This document shows positions 23,427 through 31,820 of a DNA stretch of 64,000 nucleotides, one piece after another. Source of the stretch: CAYGZQ01 sp964354375 [NCBI: uncultured Planctomycetota bacterium] (lineage in GTDB: Bacteria > JAJVIF01 > JAPKYR01). The position numbers and the translations under genes are program-made. Position 1 is the stretch's first letter; the number at the start of each line of letters is the position of its first letter. Where the stretch lies: positions 44,745-108,744 of the forward strand of contig CAYGZQ010000001.1 of the NCBI GenBank assembly GCA_964354375.1. The letters are read 5' to 3'. A model generated the notes under the pieces. That model was not told the DNA's origin. It saw only the letters and a program-made list of their open reading frames with translations, and ran no database searches.

Positions 23427-26021
23427 ATGTCTCTGCGCAGGAAAACCCTTCTGATAATCTCCGGCACGATAGCCGCAATGATTGCGGTTCTTCTCATCGC
23501 ATCCATTCTCATCATCAAGTACGGGGTGCAGGTCGTTGAGAACAACGATTGTCGCAAAAGCGTCGATAGTGCGAACGCAGCCCTTCAGGAAGTGTTGTCC
23601 AATCTCAAGATCAAGCTCTACGACTGGGCATGCTGGGACGATACCTACAGATTCGTGAGCGACCGGAACCAGGAGTATATAGACTCGAACCTGACAAACG
23701 CGGCTCTGAAGGGACTCGAGTTGAATTTTATCATCTACGTGGATCCGGAAGCGAAGCTCTTTTACGCCAAGGGCATCGATCTTGCGGACGAGACACCTCT
23801 TGCGGTGCCGCAATCGCTTCTGGATCTTCTCACGCCCGGAAGTCCCCTTCTTTCATTGGACGATGATCCGCAAACCGCTGAGACAGGGATTCTGAACTTG
23901 CCGGAAGGCCCCCTGCTCTTTGCTTCGAGGCCTATTCTCACCAGCAACGAAGAAGGTCCTGCACGCGGGACGATACTCATGGCGTTTTACCTTTCCCCCC
24001 GGGAACTGGCTCATCTTTCCGAGGTATCGCATCTCGTGCTGTCCATGTCAGAGCGTGACGACCCTAAGGCGCCATCGGATTTCCTGAAAGCCAGGGACCT
24101 TCTGTCCGACGGAACACCCTTGCTTCTCGCGCGGGAGAGTCCGGATACCATCGCCGCCTACGCGCAGCTCGAAGACTTCTTCGGAGAACCTGCATTCATT
24201 CTCAAAGTGGAATCGCCCAGGAAAGCCTTCATGGAGGCCCGGATCAGCGCGGTCCGATTCACCTGGCTGATCCTAGTCGCAGGCATAATACTCGGAGCGG
24301 TAACCCTGACGCTCCTGGAGAGACTCGTCCTGTCCCGTCTTTCGCGCCTGAGCAAAATGGTCAGCGATATAGCCACCAGGCGCGATCTGTCCGCGAGGGT
24401 TTCCATGCCCGGCAAGGACGAGCTGGCGGTGCTGGGATGCGAGATCAACGGAATGTTGTCTTCACTGGAGCGATCGGAAGACGAGCTCAAGAGCAAATCC
24501 GGGCAACTGCACACGCTCATCGAGAACCAGGGAGAGGGAATCGTCATCGTCAACACGGACGATGTCTTCACATTCGCCAATCCCGCGGCTTGCGAGATTC
24601 TCGGGGTCGGCGCGAGACAGTTGGTTGGCAGAAGAACGCAGGATTTTACCGACGCCGACAATCTGAGGGTGGTGCGCACATTCCGCGAGGAGTGCCGCAC
24701 GCAGGGAAAATGCTCCTGCGAGTACGAGGCCATTCTTGCCTCCGGCGAGCGACGGAACCTCCTGGTGACAGCCACGCCTCGGTTGGAGCGGAACGGCGAA
24801 TATCTCGGGACTTTCGAAGTGTTCAGAGATGTCACCGAGCTCAAGCGCGCAGAGAAACTCCAGGCCAGCCTGGAAGTGAAGGCGGAGTTCCTGTCGATGA
24901 TCTCTCACGAGCTGAGGACTCCGCTCGTTCCGATCATAGGATATTCCGAGCTTATACTGTCGGGGACATTCGGCGACGTTCCTCGGGACTTCCGGGAACC
25001 CCTCGAGACAATATACTCCCGCGCCGGGGCTCTCAGGAACCTGATCGACGACATCCTACAGCTCAGCCACATTCAGCACCGAACGCTTCAGGTGAGAAAT
25101 CAACCGATCGAAGTCTCGCGTTTCCTTGCCGATGCGATCAAGCCCTTTGAAGAGATCGATCAGGGCAAACCAATATCGATAAAGCTGGAGGCCGCCGAGT
25201 TCACAGTCAGCGCCGATCCGGAGAGGCTCAGACAGGTCATCGAGAATCTCATCGAGAACAGCATCAAGTACTCAAAGGAGGAGGTCGAGATTGTCGTGAG
25301 AGCTCTGACCGAGAACGGAAACGGAAAAATAGAAGTCAGTGATAACGGCATCGGTATCGCGGCCGACAAGATTCCGTACATCTTCGAGCGCTTCTACCAG
25401 GTGGAGGACGTTCACACGCGATCCCATCAGGGGGCGGGTCTGGGTCTGGCCATCGCGAAAGAGCTTGTTGAGAAGATGGGCGGATCGATAGCGGTCGAGA
25501 GCGAATCCGGGGTCGGCTCCACATTCACCGTGTCTCTGCAACTCGCCCCAAGTGAGAGTGGACGAAATGCTGAGTTCGCCGATTCGGAAGCTCTTGAGCC
25601 GCATTCCGAGACTTCGCCCGGGACGGACCGTCCGGGAGCAAGAACAGTTCTCGTGATCGATGACGACCCGTACATTGGCGACCTTCTGAGGAAAATGCTG
25701 GGTGAGCAGTACGATGTTCGCGTCGCGCGTTCGACAGGTGAGGGTTTGAACATCGTCCGCAAATCCGAAATCGATCTAATCCTGCTGGACTGGATGTTGC
25801 CGGGTGCGGACGGACTCAGCCTTCTCGTCTCGCTCAAGTCCGATGATGCAACGAGGGAGATTCCGGTAGTCTTTGTTACCGGGAAGGCCGAAGCGGAGGT
25901 CGTCGAGCAGGGCATTCAAGCGGGGGCGTCCGGGTTTATCACGAAGCCCTTCGAAAGAAAGCGGCTTCTGGAGTCTGTCGAGGCGGCACTGAACGCGCCG
26001 GTCGAGTCGGACCAGTCCTGA
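23427..26021 (+). CDS. Hybrid sensor histidine kinase (CHASE4-HAMP-PAS-HisKA-HATPase-REC)
   Basis: The start is ambiguous among ATG 23427, ATG 23421 and TTG 23412; 864 aa from 23427. A membrane helix (about 8-31) is followed by a CHASE4 periplasmic domain (KLYDWACWDDTYRF is its signature), a second helix (about 270-290) and a HAMP linker. A PAS domain (about 358-475) has VNTDDVFTFANPAACEILG. The kinase core has ISHELRTPLVPIIGYSE with phospho-acceptor H494, then N-box LIENSIKYS, DNGIGIAADKIPYIFERFYQ and GAGLGLAIAKELV. A C-terminal receiver domain has phospho-acceptor D788 in LLDWMLPGADG and K840 in ITKPF. It senses an extracytoplasmic signal; no cognate regulator lies nearby, so the output must be elsewhere. 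Confidence 0.93.
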   Translation: MSLRRKTLLIISGTIAAMIAVLLIASILIIKYGVQVVENNDCRKSVDSANAALQEVLSNLKIKLYDWACWDDTYRFVSDRNQEYIDSNLTNAALKGLELNFIIYVDPEAKLFYAKGIDLADETPLAVPQSLLDLLTPGSPLLSLDDDPQTAETGILNLPEGPLLFASRPILTSNEEGPARGTILMAFYLSPRELAHLSEVSHLVLSMSERDDPKAPSDFLKARDLLSDGTPLLLARESPDTIAAYAQLEDFFGEPAFILKVESPRKAFMEARISAVRFTWLILVAGIILGAVTLTLLERLVLSRLSRLSKMVSDIATRRDLSARVSMPGKDELAVLGCEINGMLSSLERSEDELKSKSGQLHTLIENQGEGIVIVNTDDVFTFANPAACEILGVGARQLVGRRTQDFTDADNLRVVRTFREECRTQGKCSCEYEAILASGERRNLLVTATPRLERNGEYLGTFEVFRDVTELKRAEKLQASLEVKAEFLSMISHELRTPLVPIIGYSELILSGTFGDVPRDFREPLETIYSRAGALRNLIDDILQLSHIQHRTLQVRNQPIEVSRFLADAIKPFEEIDQGKPISIKLEAAEFTVSADPERLRQVIENLIENSIKYSKEEVEIVVRALTENGNGKIEVSDNGIGIAADKIPYIFERFYQVEDVHTRSHQGAGLGLAIAKELVEKMGGSIAVESESGVGSTFTVSLQLAPSESGRNAEFADSEALEPHSETSPGTDRPGARTVLVIDDDPYIGDLLRKMLGEQYDVRVARSTGEGLNIVRKSEIDLILLDWMLPGADGLSLLVSLKSDDATREIPVVFVTGKAEAEVVEQGIQAGASGFITKPFERKRLLESVEAALNAPVESDQS

Positions 26022-26045
26022 CAAAACCCCCGGCAGGGAGAATCC

Positions 26046-28634
26046 CTACTCGTCCTTTTTTTTCGGCGCTCGCGAGAAGAAAAGAACCTGCACCAGGAGA
26101 AGCAGAATAAAGGTGGCGAGGATGGCTCCCGACACCTTCACCCCCTTGTCGAAACTCGGCGGATCGTAGTAGAAGCGCACCACATGTTTTCCCGAGGGAA
26201 TCTCAATCGCCCTGAAGTATCCAAACGCGCGATAGATCGTAGCCACAGGCGCTCCGTCGATCTCGGCATACCAACCGGGGTAGTAAGTGTCCGCCAGCAC
26301 TAGGTAAGCCGGCTGCGGGCTCAGCACTTCGATAAGCACCTGCTCGTCTCTTACGGCGCCGCCCCTGCGACTCGCATCGCCCGCTCCTCCGCTGGGAGCG
26401 ATCGCAGCCGACGCATCGCCCTCGGCACCCTGGGAGAAAATGATCGGCGCTCTGGGCAAAGGATCCAGGATTAAAGTTGTCCTGGGATCGATCTCGGCAT
26501 TTGCCAGACCCTGCAGCGAGGCCGGGGTCTCGCCCAAAACCGTCTGAGGTCGTGCAACCCACGCCCTCGGTAGAGCTTTGTGGTTGCGATAGACCTTCAT
26601 CGGCCCGTCGTCAACAAGACTGAACCGATCGGTGGGCTCGAATTCTATCGGAGTCAACACATACCGGCTCGCCATAAGATCGATGAGAAGCGTCCGGTCC
26701 GCCCAGTCGGGCGAGGTCTCTCCCTGGGTCGGCGCGCCTTGCAGAAGCGGAAGCATCTGCTCGCTGGCCGCGCCTTCGAGCGTGAGATACCTGTCCAGAA
26801 AAAGGCTGGCGAACCCGTTCGAGGATGTCAGTCCCCAATGCATGAAAATGTTGGGGGCAAGGGCCTCCCTGAGCGCCACGTAATCGTTTATGTCTTTGGA
26901 GCCGCCGCCATTGTACCAGATCGTGTCGTCGCTGCCGTTGAATTTGAAGACCTCCCTCGCGTAATAGGTCTTCAGGAACGAATAGAAGCGGTTAGGCTCA
27001 CCGTCGCGCCTGAGGACCTGCGCCGATCTCGGCGGCACCGTGAAGAATTCCTTTCCGGTCGTATGAAGCGCAGGCACGCTGAAACTCATGACATAGAGGT
27101 CGATCGCAGTGATGAGCACGAGCATACCTGCCAGCGCTCCGCTCCGGCCCTTTTTGCCGAAAAGCGCTATCGTGAAATGAAACATCGCGAGCACCGCGAG
27201 CGCGTGAAGAATCCCCAGGGTGACATGAGTCTGCCAACCGGCATACGTCGCTGCGGCGATCTTGTCCCTTATCCCCGCGATCGGGACCGCGAACGTAAAA
27301 TCAATCACGGTTCTCCAGATCTGCCTGACCACCGGAACGTACAGCGCCGCCATCACGAAGAGCGCTCCGAGGAGCAGCACAAGCCCGATCGCCCCCACCG
27401 TCATTTGCGTCAGCTTCGGCTTCCCCGATTCGACATCGGTCATAAGGGCCTGCAGGCCGTACCCCCCGAGGAGGGTCCCGGCGAACACGGCAATGAACCA
27501 GAACCTGTCCGGAGCACGGAACTGATCGAAAAGCGGAACAATCGAATAGACTATCGGGAAGGTGACCCCGTACTTCCCGATCGCCAGCGAGACGAAGAAC
27601 ACCGCAAGTATGAGCAGGACCGGAACGCCACGCTTGCCGGAGAAAAGCCCCGGAAGTATGAGGAGCAGCGGAGCAAGCCCGATGTAGGGGAAGAAATTCG
27701 CCGCGGCCTCCACCGGCAATAGAGAGCGGTCAGACCACGACCCGAAGAACGTCGGCAGGATAGCGTCGATGAAGTGCGCCGGAGGGAACGAGAAATCGGA
27801 CGCGACCGAATAGTCCCCACGCACTCCGCGCCACGCATGAAGCTTCAGCTCCCATGTCGGGAACAGCTGGAACAGGTACAGCCCTCCCGCCAGCATAAGC
27901 ATCAGGATGAACTGCAGAAGCGGCACCATGTCCTGCTTCTTCCCCTCGCCCGGCGACAGTATCAGAAAGACGACATAGGGCACGAGCGCGAGGATGGTGA
28001 TCGCGGTCACCTGCAGACTTCCCCCCATCATCTGCAGCAACATCGACAGGGCCGCCATCAGAGGGAAGATGAGGGAATGACGGCGCGCACCCATCGTCAG
28101 GAACATGAATATCAGGGGAATCCAGACTATCGAGCGGAAGATCGTGAAATTGATCGGCAGGCTCAGGAACATCCCCGAGAATGCAAACGCGACCGCGCTC
28201 AGAAGGCTCGCCGCCGGGGAGAGCTTGAGGGTTCTCGCGAAGAAATACTGGAACCATCCCGCGAGCAGAAAATGCAGGAGCACATCGTACGAGAACGCGT
28301 GCGCCGCGGGCACGAGAAAATAGACAAGCCTTGTCGGGAGGTAGAAGAGGGCGCCCTGGCTCTCGGCAAAGAGGGGGAAGCCCATGAAGAAATCGTCGCA
28401 CCACAAAGGCATGCGACCCGCCGCGAGCGCTTCCTGGTTGTACTTCTGCCAGGGAGTGTAGACATTCATGATGTCGCCCGCGAAGAAAACCTGCCCGTGA
28501 ACGATGACGTCAAGGAAGAAGATTCCGACCAGAATCAGCAGGAAGGCAAGGTTGATCACATCCTGGACCAGGTCGCGACCGACCTGCGCAGGCTCTTCGG
28601 ACTTCGCCTTTTTCTTTCCTTCGTCGGACGGCAT
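26046..28634 (-). CDS. YfhO-family polytopic membrane protein, paralogue 1
   Basis: The 862-aa protein has a charged N-terminus, about 12-13 membrane helices up to residue about 500, an extracytoplasmic domain, and a last helix near the C-terminus (SGAILATFILLLLVQVLFF). The pattern fits the YfhO family (PF09586), including the N-terminal stretch VYTPWQKYNQEALAAGRMPLW and the C-terminal ADTYYPGWYAEIDG, both typical. Family members resemble GT-C glycosyltransferases and affect lipoteichoic acid or cell-surface glycosylation. A second homologue is at 53031-55622. It is convergent with the histidine kinase gene (25 bases apart). No clear ribosome site precedes the ATG. Confidence 0.88.
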   Translation of the reverse strand: MPSDEGKKKAKSEEPAQVGRDLVQDVINLAFLLILVGIFFLDVIVHGQVFFAGDIMNVYTPWQKYNQEALAAGRMPLWCDDFFMGFPLFAESQGALFYLPTRLVYFLVPAAHAFSYDVLLHFLLAGWFQYFFARTLKLSPAASLLSAVAFAFSGMFLSLPINFTIFRSIVWIPLIFMFLTMGARRHSLIFPLMAALSMLLQMMGGSLQVTAITILALVPYVVFLILSPGEGKKQDMVPLLQFILMLMLAGGLYLFQLFPTWELKLHAWRGVRGDYSVASDFSFPPAHFIDAILPTFFGSWSDRSLLPVEAAANFFPYIGLAPLLLILPGLFSGKRGVPVLLILAVFFVSLAIGKYGVTFPIVYSIVPLFDQFRAPDRFWFIAVFAGTLLGGYGLQALMTDVESGKPKLTQMTVGAIGLVLLLGALFVMAALYVPVVRQIWRTVIDFTFAVPIAGIRDKIAAATYAGWQTHVTLGILHALAVLAMFHFTIALFGKKGRSGALAGMLVLITAIDLYVMSFSVPALHTTGKEFFTVPPRSAQVLRRDGEPNRFYSFLKTYYAREVFKFNGSDDTIWYNGGGSKDINDYVALREALAPNIFMHWGLTSSNGFASLFLDRYLTLEGAASEQMLPLLQGAPTQGETSPDWADRTLLIDLMASRYVLTPIEFEPTDRFSLVDDGPMKVYRNHKALPRAWVARPQTVLGETPASLQGLANAEIDPRTTLILDPLPRAPIIFSQGAEGDASAAIAPSGGAGDASRRGGAVRDEQVLIEVLSPQPAYLVLADTYYPGWYAEIDGAPVATIYRAFGYFRAIEIPSGKHVVRFYYDPPSFDKGVKVSGAILATFILLLLVQVLFFSRAPKKKDE

Positions 28635-28718
28635 AAGCGAACCGGCGCCGCGTTCACTTCGGCGCTCAACATTAATATCGATTAATTCTCATTGAGTTTG
28701 CGCCGGACCCGGCCGACC

Positions 28719-29318
28719 TCATTCAAGGTCGTTGAACCTGCGCCACAGCTCCCAGAACGCATGCACGGGGAAACCAACCACGTTGAAGTAGCAGCCGTCG
28801 ATGCGCTCGATGTATTTCGACGCCATCCCCTGGATGCCGTACCCCCCGGCCTTGTCGAAGGGCTCACCGGACGAGATGTAGTCCTCGATCTCCTTGTCCG
28901 TCATCAGCGCGAACTTCACCCTTGTCCTCTCAAGGACGCTCTCGATGCGATCTCCGGTCACAAGACCGCCTCTCTCCGCGAGAGCGATCCCGGTCGCCAC
29001 GGTGTGCCAGTTCCCGGCGAGCCGATCGAGGAACATTGTCGCCTCGGAGACGTCCTGCGGCTTCCCCAGCACAGCGCCGTCATCGGAGATAACAAGAGTA
29101 TCGGCTGTGACAAAAATTCCCGAAAGGCCGAGGTCGAGCGCGATCTCCGCCTTCCTGAGCGCAAGGAACTCCGCCTGCGCGATGACATCGCCGTCGTAGT
29201 CCCGTAGCAGAGCGTCCTCGTCCACCTCGGTCAGCGGACGGACCTCGAAGTCCAGCCCGGTGAGCGCAAGAAGCTCCTTACGTCGCGGCGACGCCGATGC
29301 GAGATAGAGTTTCTTCAC
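28719..29318 (-). CDS. maf: Maf-family nucleotide pyrophosphatase
   Basis: The 199-aa protein starts at GTG 29318 with GGGGAG upstream. It has the Maf N-terminus KLYLASASPRRKELLALTGL, then EFLALRKAEIA, FVTADTLVISDDGAVLGKP and the C-terminal GEPFDKAGGYGIQGMASKYI with NVVGFP. The enzyme hydrolyses non-canonical or free nucleoside triphosphates such as dTTP and UTP to the monophosphates, a house-cleaning role. The YIPSGE-like segment YISSGEPFDKAGGYGIQG fits the standard subgroup. It lies 84 bases upstream of nothing coupled; the YfhO gene begins 85 bases downstream on the same strand. Confidence 0.93.
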   Translation of the reverse strand: MKKLYLASASPRRKELLALTGLDFEVRPLTEVDEDALLRDYDGDVIAQAEFLALRKAEIALDLGLSGIFVTADTLVISDDGAVLGKPQDVSEATMFLDRLAGNWHTVATGIALAERGGLVTGDRIESVLERTRVKFALMTDKEIEDYISSGEPFDKAGGYGIQGMASKYIERIDGCYFNVVGFPVHAFWELWRRFNDLE

Positions 29319-29498
29319 GACGATGCTCCCCTGCGTTTTTGATGATTGAACTAACTTAGTATCGCGGGGAGAGGGCGGTCAGGTGCCCCCTGAGGGAGTG
29401 CACATCCGATGGCTGACGCCGTCGGTTACGCGCTCGCTCACGCGCGGGCTTCTGACCCGGGTTGCAAGGGTGTGCGTGTCAGATGGAGTCAGTGTCGG

Positions 29499-29981
29499 CT
29501 AATACCGCATATATATCGCTGAAGCTTTATAGATGGAGTCGGTGATGTTGTGGTACACGACCGGGCTTAAGTGCGGGTGTTTCTGGCCGCACTTGGGACA
29601 CGTGAGCGCGTTACCGTAGTACTGGATGCCGATGATCGCACCGCCCGGACCCATCGGCGAGCTCATCGCGAAATGCGCCCTCGACTTGTCGATTTCCCTC
29701 GGCAGAGTGGTCTTGCACTTCCTGCACTGGTTAGGGACGTGCATGGGGGTGCCGAGACTGTTCGCGCCCAGCTTGTCCAGCGCGTCCATGACGGCGGCGA
29801 TAATGTCGTTCACGCCCGGACCGGTCTCGTGCAGATGCAGTGACGTCCGGCACTCGTCGCACGCGAATACGGGCACACCGGAAATGGTCAGCGCGAAGCC
29901 CGGACCGGACGCATCGATTACCGCCCGCGACTGACGCATCCGCGACCCGCAACGATTGCAGAACACGAAATCCAGGTTCAT
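29499..29981 (-). CDS. Double zinc-ribbon protein of unknown function
   Basis: The 160-aa soluble protein has four CxxC knuckles: C8/C11, C41/C44, C86/C89 and C128/C131. They can form two zinc ribbons. The first ribbon has an insertion SRAVIDASGPGFALTISGVP; the linker VNDIIAAVMDALDKLG is helical. I recognise no family. The ATG has no Shine-Dalgarno sequence, but a promoter -10 box ends only eight bases before it, so a leaderless mRNA is likely. It is divergent from rimO, with a candidate small RNA in between. Confidence 0.8.
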   Translation of the reverse strand: MNLDFVFCNRCGSRMRQSRAVIDASGPGFALTISGVPVFACDECRTSLHLHETGPGVNDIIAAVMDALDKLGANSLGTPMHVPNQCRKCKTTLPREIDKSRAHFAMSSPMGPGGAIIGIQYYGNALTCPKCGQKHPHLSPVVYHNITDSIYKASAIYMRY

Positions 29982-29989
29982 CGATTATC

Positions 29990-30017
29990 TGTATACCAGA
30001 TTTCCCGCCGGAATCAA
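29990..30017 (-). promoter_or_regulatory. Probable leaderless-mRNA promoter of the zinc-ribbon gene
   Basis: On the minus strand TTGATT (30017-30012), a 16-base spacer and TATACA (29995-29990), with TG two bases before the -10 box. Transcription would begin about seven bases later, at or next to the ATG (29981). No ribosome site exists in that gap, which agrees with leaderless translation. Confidence 0.5.
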
Positions 30018-30035
30018 GCGAGTCCCCTCCCGGCT

Positions 30036-30126
30036 AAAAAAGTGCCCGGCGGATTCAGGAGGAGTTAAATCCGCCGGGACCCAACATGAGAATCGCCTTC
30101 TCTTTGGGGGATAACGTCTATCCCCA
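30036..30126 (-). ncRNA. Candidate small RNA with anti-Shine-Dalgarno terminator loop
   Basis: On the minus strand a -10 box TATATT (30137-30132) with a TG four bases ahead precedes three consecutive perfect hairpins: GGGGATA/TATCCCC (30125-30107), GAGAA/TTCTC (30102-30088), and an 11-bp stem CCCGGCGGATT/AATCCGCCGGG (30078-30045). The last is followed by GCACTTTTTT, a classic intrinsic terminator. Its loop reads TAACTCCTCCTG on the RNA strand, matching the 3' end of 16S rRNA and able to pair with GGAGGAG ribosome sites. The transcript would be about 90 nt. The alternative is an attenuator leader of the zinc-ribbon gene, but that gene has its own promoter further down. The -35 box is poor. Confidence 0.5.
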
Positions 30127-30200
30127 TCTGCAATATACCATCACTATCCCGGCTCCGGAAGGGCTTTGCGGCCGATGAAGCCCGAAAATCCACGCCTCCG

Positions 30201-30234
30201 GACCCCACCCCACCCGACCCCACCCGACCCCACC
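30201..30234 (-). other. G-quadruplex-prone tandem tract
   Basis: The plus strand repeats the decamer CACCCGACCC; the minus strand therefore reads runs of three or four G separated by T or TC, with six or more runs in 34 bases. That meets the usual rule for a G-quadruplex with very short loops. It lies about 80 bases upstream of rimO and upstream of the candidate small RNA. Confidence 0.7.
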
Positions 30235-30310
30235 TGATTTCTCAAAAGACCTTTCAAGACGGACATTTCAACGTTACACTTGTCGACGATCTCGCGGCGG
30301 CGACAATTTC

Positions 30311-31699
30311 ATGGCGCACAACAATCCGGTAATCCGTCCCAAGGTCCTCGGACTCATCAGCCTGGGATGTCCCAAGAACACGGTTGACAGCGAGCGCCTT
30401 CTTGGAGAGCTTGCGATGCGCGGCTGGACGTTCACCGACAACATCAACGAGGCGCAGTGCCTCATAGTCAACACCTGCGGATTCATCGAGGACGCCCGGC
30501 TTGAAAGCGAGGAGGCGCTGGAGGAAATCTGCGAGGTCAAGAGAAAGCGACCGGAGGTGATCCTGGTCGCGACCGGATGCCTTCCCCAGCGCGAGGGAAA
30601 CGATCTGGGCGCGATCTTCCCGGAAATCGACCTCATCGCCGGCGTGGGAAGCCTTCCCGAGCTTCCCCAGCTTCTGGAATCGTTGTGGGAAGGCAAATGC
30701 GAGAACATTGCTCCAAGGCCCGACCTCACAGCTCCGGGACGGGCTACTCTTTCAGCAGCGACCGATCCGAGACTGAGGCTCACCCCGGACTGGAGCGCCT
30801 ATGTAAAGATCGCCGAGGGTTGCGGGCACGAGTGTTCTTTCTGCGTCATTCCGGCAATCAAAGGCCCGCATGTCTCTCGTCCGATAGATGACATTGTCCA
30901 GGAAGCCCGCAGTCTCGCGTCCGATGGCATACGCGAGCTGATCCTCATCAGCCAGGACACAACCGCGTACGGCTCCGACATCGGCGCCAATCTCCGGTCG
31001 CTTCTGGAAAAGCTCGATGATGTCGACGGGATATCCTGGATTCGATTGCACTACCTTTACCCGAGCAAGATTTCGCCGGCCCTTCTCGATTTCATCGCCG
31101 ACTCCAGGCATGTCATCCCCTACTTCGACATCCCGCTGCAGCATGTACGGCCCGGGATTCTCAGGCGTATGAATCGACTGGCGCCGGACATCGACGCGTT
31201 CCAGATCGTGACGAAAATCCGTTCGAGATTCCAGGACTCCCCGACGCCTGCGTGCATACGGTCTACATTCATCGTCGGTTTCCCGGGCGAGACCGACGAT
31301 GACGCCGCTGCGCTTCTCGATTTCGTCGAGTCCGCGCGGCTGGATCGGCTGACGGTCTTCCAGTTCTCCCCGGAGAAAGGCACACCTGCGGCAGACCTCC
31401 CGGACCAGGTGCCTGAGACGATCTCCGAGGCGCGAATGCATCAATTAATGGAAGCCCAGCACGACATTTCCTTCGAGATCAACCGGGGCTGGGTCGGCAA
31501 GACCATCGACGTGCTCCTCGAGGGCGAGACCGATGACGGGCGGATGGTCGGACGAAGTTATCGCGACGCTCCGGAGATCGACGGTCTGGTTTTTGTGGAC
31601 AATGCGCCTCAGTCAATCGAGTACGGAGAGATCATCAAGGTCCGAGTTATCGGCGCGCTGCCGTATGATCTTGAGGCGGAGTGGGCGCCCCCCCTGTAG
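30311..31699 (+). CDS. rimO: Ribosomal protein uS12 methylthiotransferase RimO
   Basis: The 462-aa radical SAM enzyme attaches a methylthio group to an aspartate of ribosomal protein S12. The N-terminal UPF0004 domain starts GLISLGCPKNTVDSERLLG and includes VNTCGFIEDA and VATGCLPQR, whose cysteines hold the auxiliary cluster. The radical SAM cluster is EGCGHECSFCVIP (C171, C175, C178). GLISLGCPKN and the IPAIKG after the cluster are RimO rather than MiaB hallmarks. A TRAM domain closes the protein (about 395-460). The stop codon lies inside a dispersed C-rich repeat. Confidence 0.95.
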   Translation: MAHNNPVIRPKVLGLISLGCPKNTVDSERLLGELAMRGWTFTDNINEAQCLIVNTCGFIEDARLESEEALEEICEVKRKRPEVILVATGCLPQREGNDLGAIFPEIDLIAGVGSLPELPQLLESLWEGKCENIAPRPDLTAPGRATLSAATDPRLRLTPDWSAYVKIAEGCGHECSFCVIPAIKGPHVSRPIDDIVQEARSLASDGIRELILISQDTTAYGSDIGANLRSLLEKLDDVDGISWIRLHYLYPSKISPALLDFIADSRHVIPYFDIPLQHVRPGILRRMNRLAPDIDAFQIVTKIRSRFQDSPTPACIRSTFIVGFPGETDDDAAALLDFVESARLDRLTVFQFSPEKGTPAADLPDQVPETISEARMHQLMEAQHDISFEINRGWVGKTIDVLLEGETDDGRMVGRSYRDAPEIDGLVFVDNAPQSIEYGEIIKVRVIGALPYDLEAEWAPPL

Positions 31700-31721
31700 T
31701 CCCCCCCAAGGGGGGGACGGC
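31688..31721. repeat. C-run/G-run hairpin repeat, copy 1
   Basis: A run of seven C, then TGTAGT, then GTCCCCCCC facing GGGGGGGAC with a two-base AA spacer, ending GGC. The same string recurs at 44937-44969. The rimO stop codon TAG (31697-31699) is part of the repeat, so the insertion defines the protein's last residues (PPL). Confidence 0.85.
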
Positions 31722-31820
31722 TGACCTGGGCTCGTTCACTGAAGGATTGCCTTGACAACGGTTTGAGGGTAACATGCGATTCTAAGCTTGTGAGGCGCAA
31801 GACGCTTCAGGGGTGGAGAA

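Noticed and set aside
26580-27722. A 380-codon plus-strand frame opposite the YfhO gene
   Set aside because: Composition is Arg/His/Glu-rich without domains, typical of an antisense shadow of a membrane protein gene.
29340-29498. GC-rich intergenic sequence between maf and the zinc-ribbon gene as a repeat element
   Set aside because: Some short self-complementary runs are present, but no second copy in the window and no clear terminal repeats.
31753-31785. Promoter TTGACA before the CinA-like gene
   Set aside because: The -35 box is perfect, but no acceptable -10 box occurs 16-19 bases downstream, so I do not list it.
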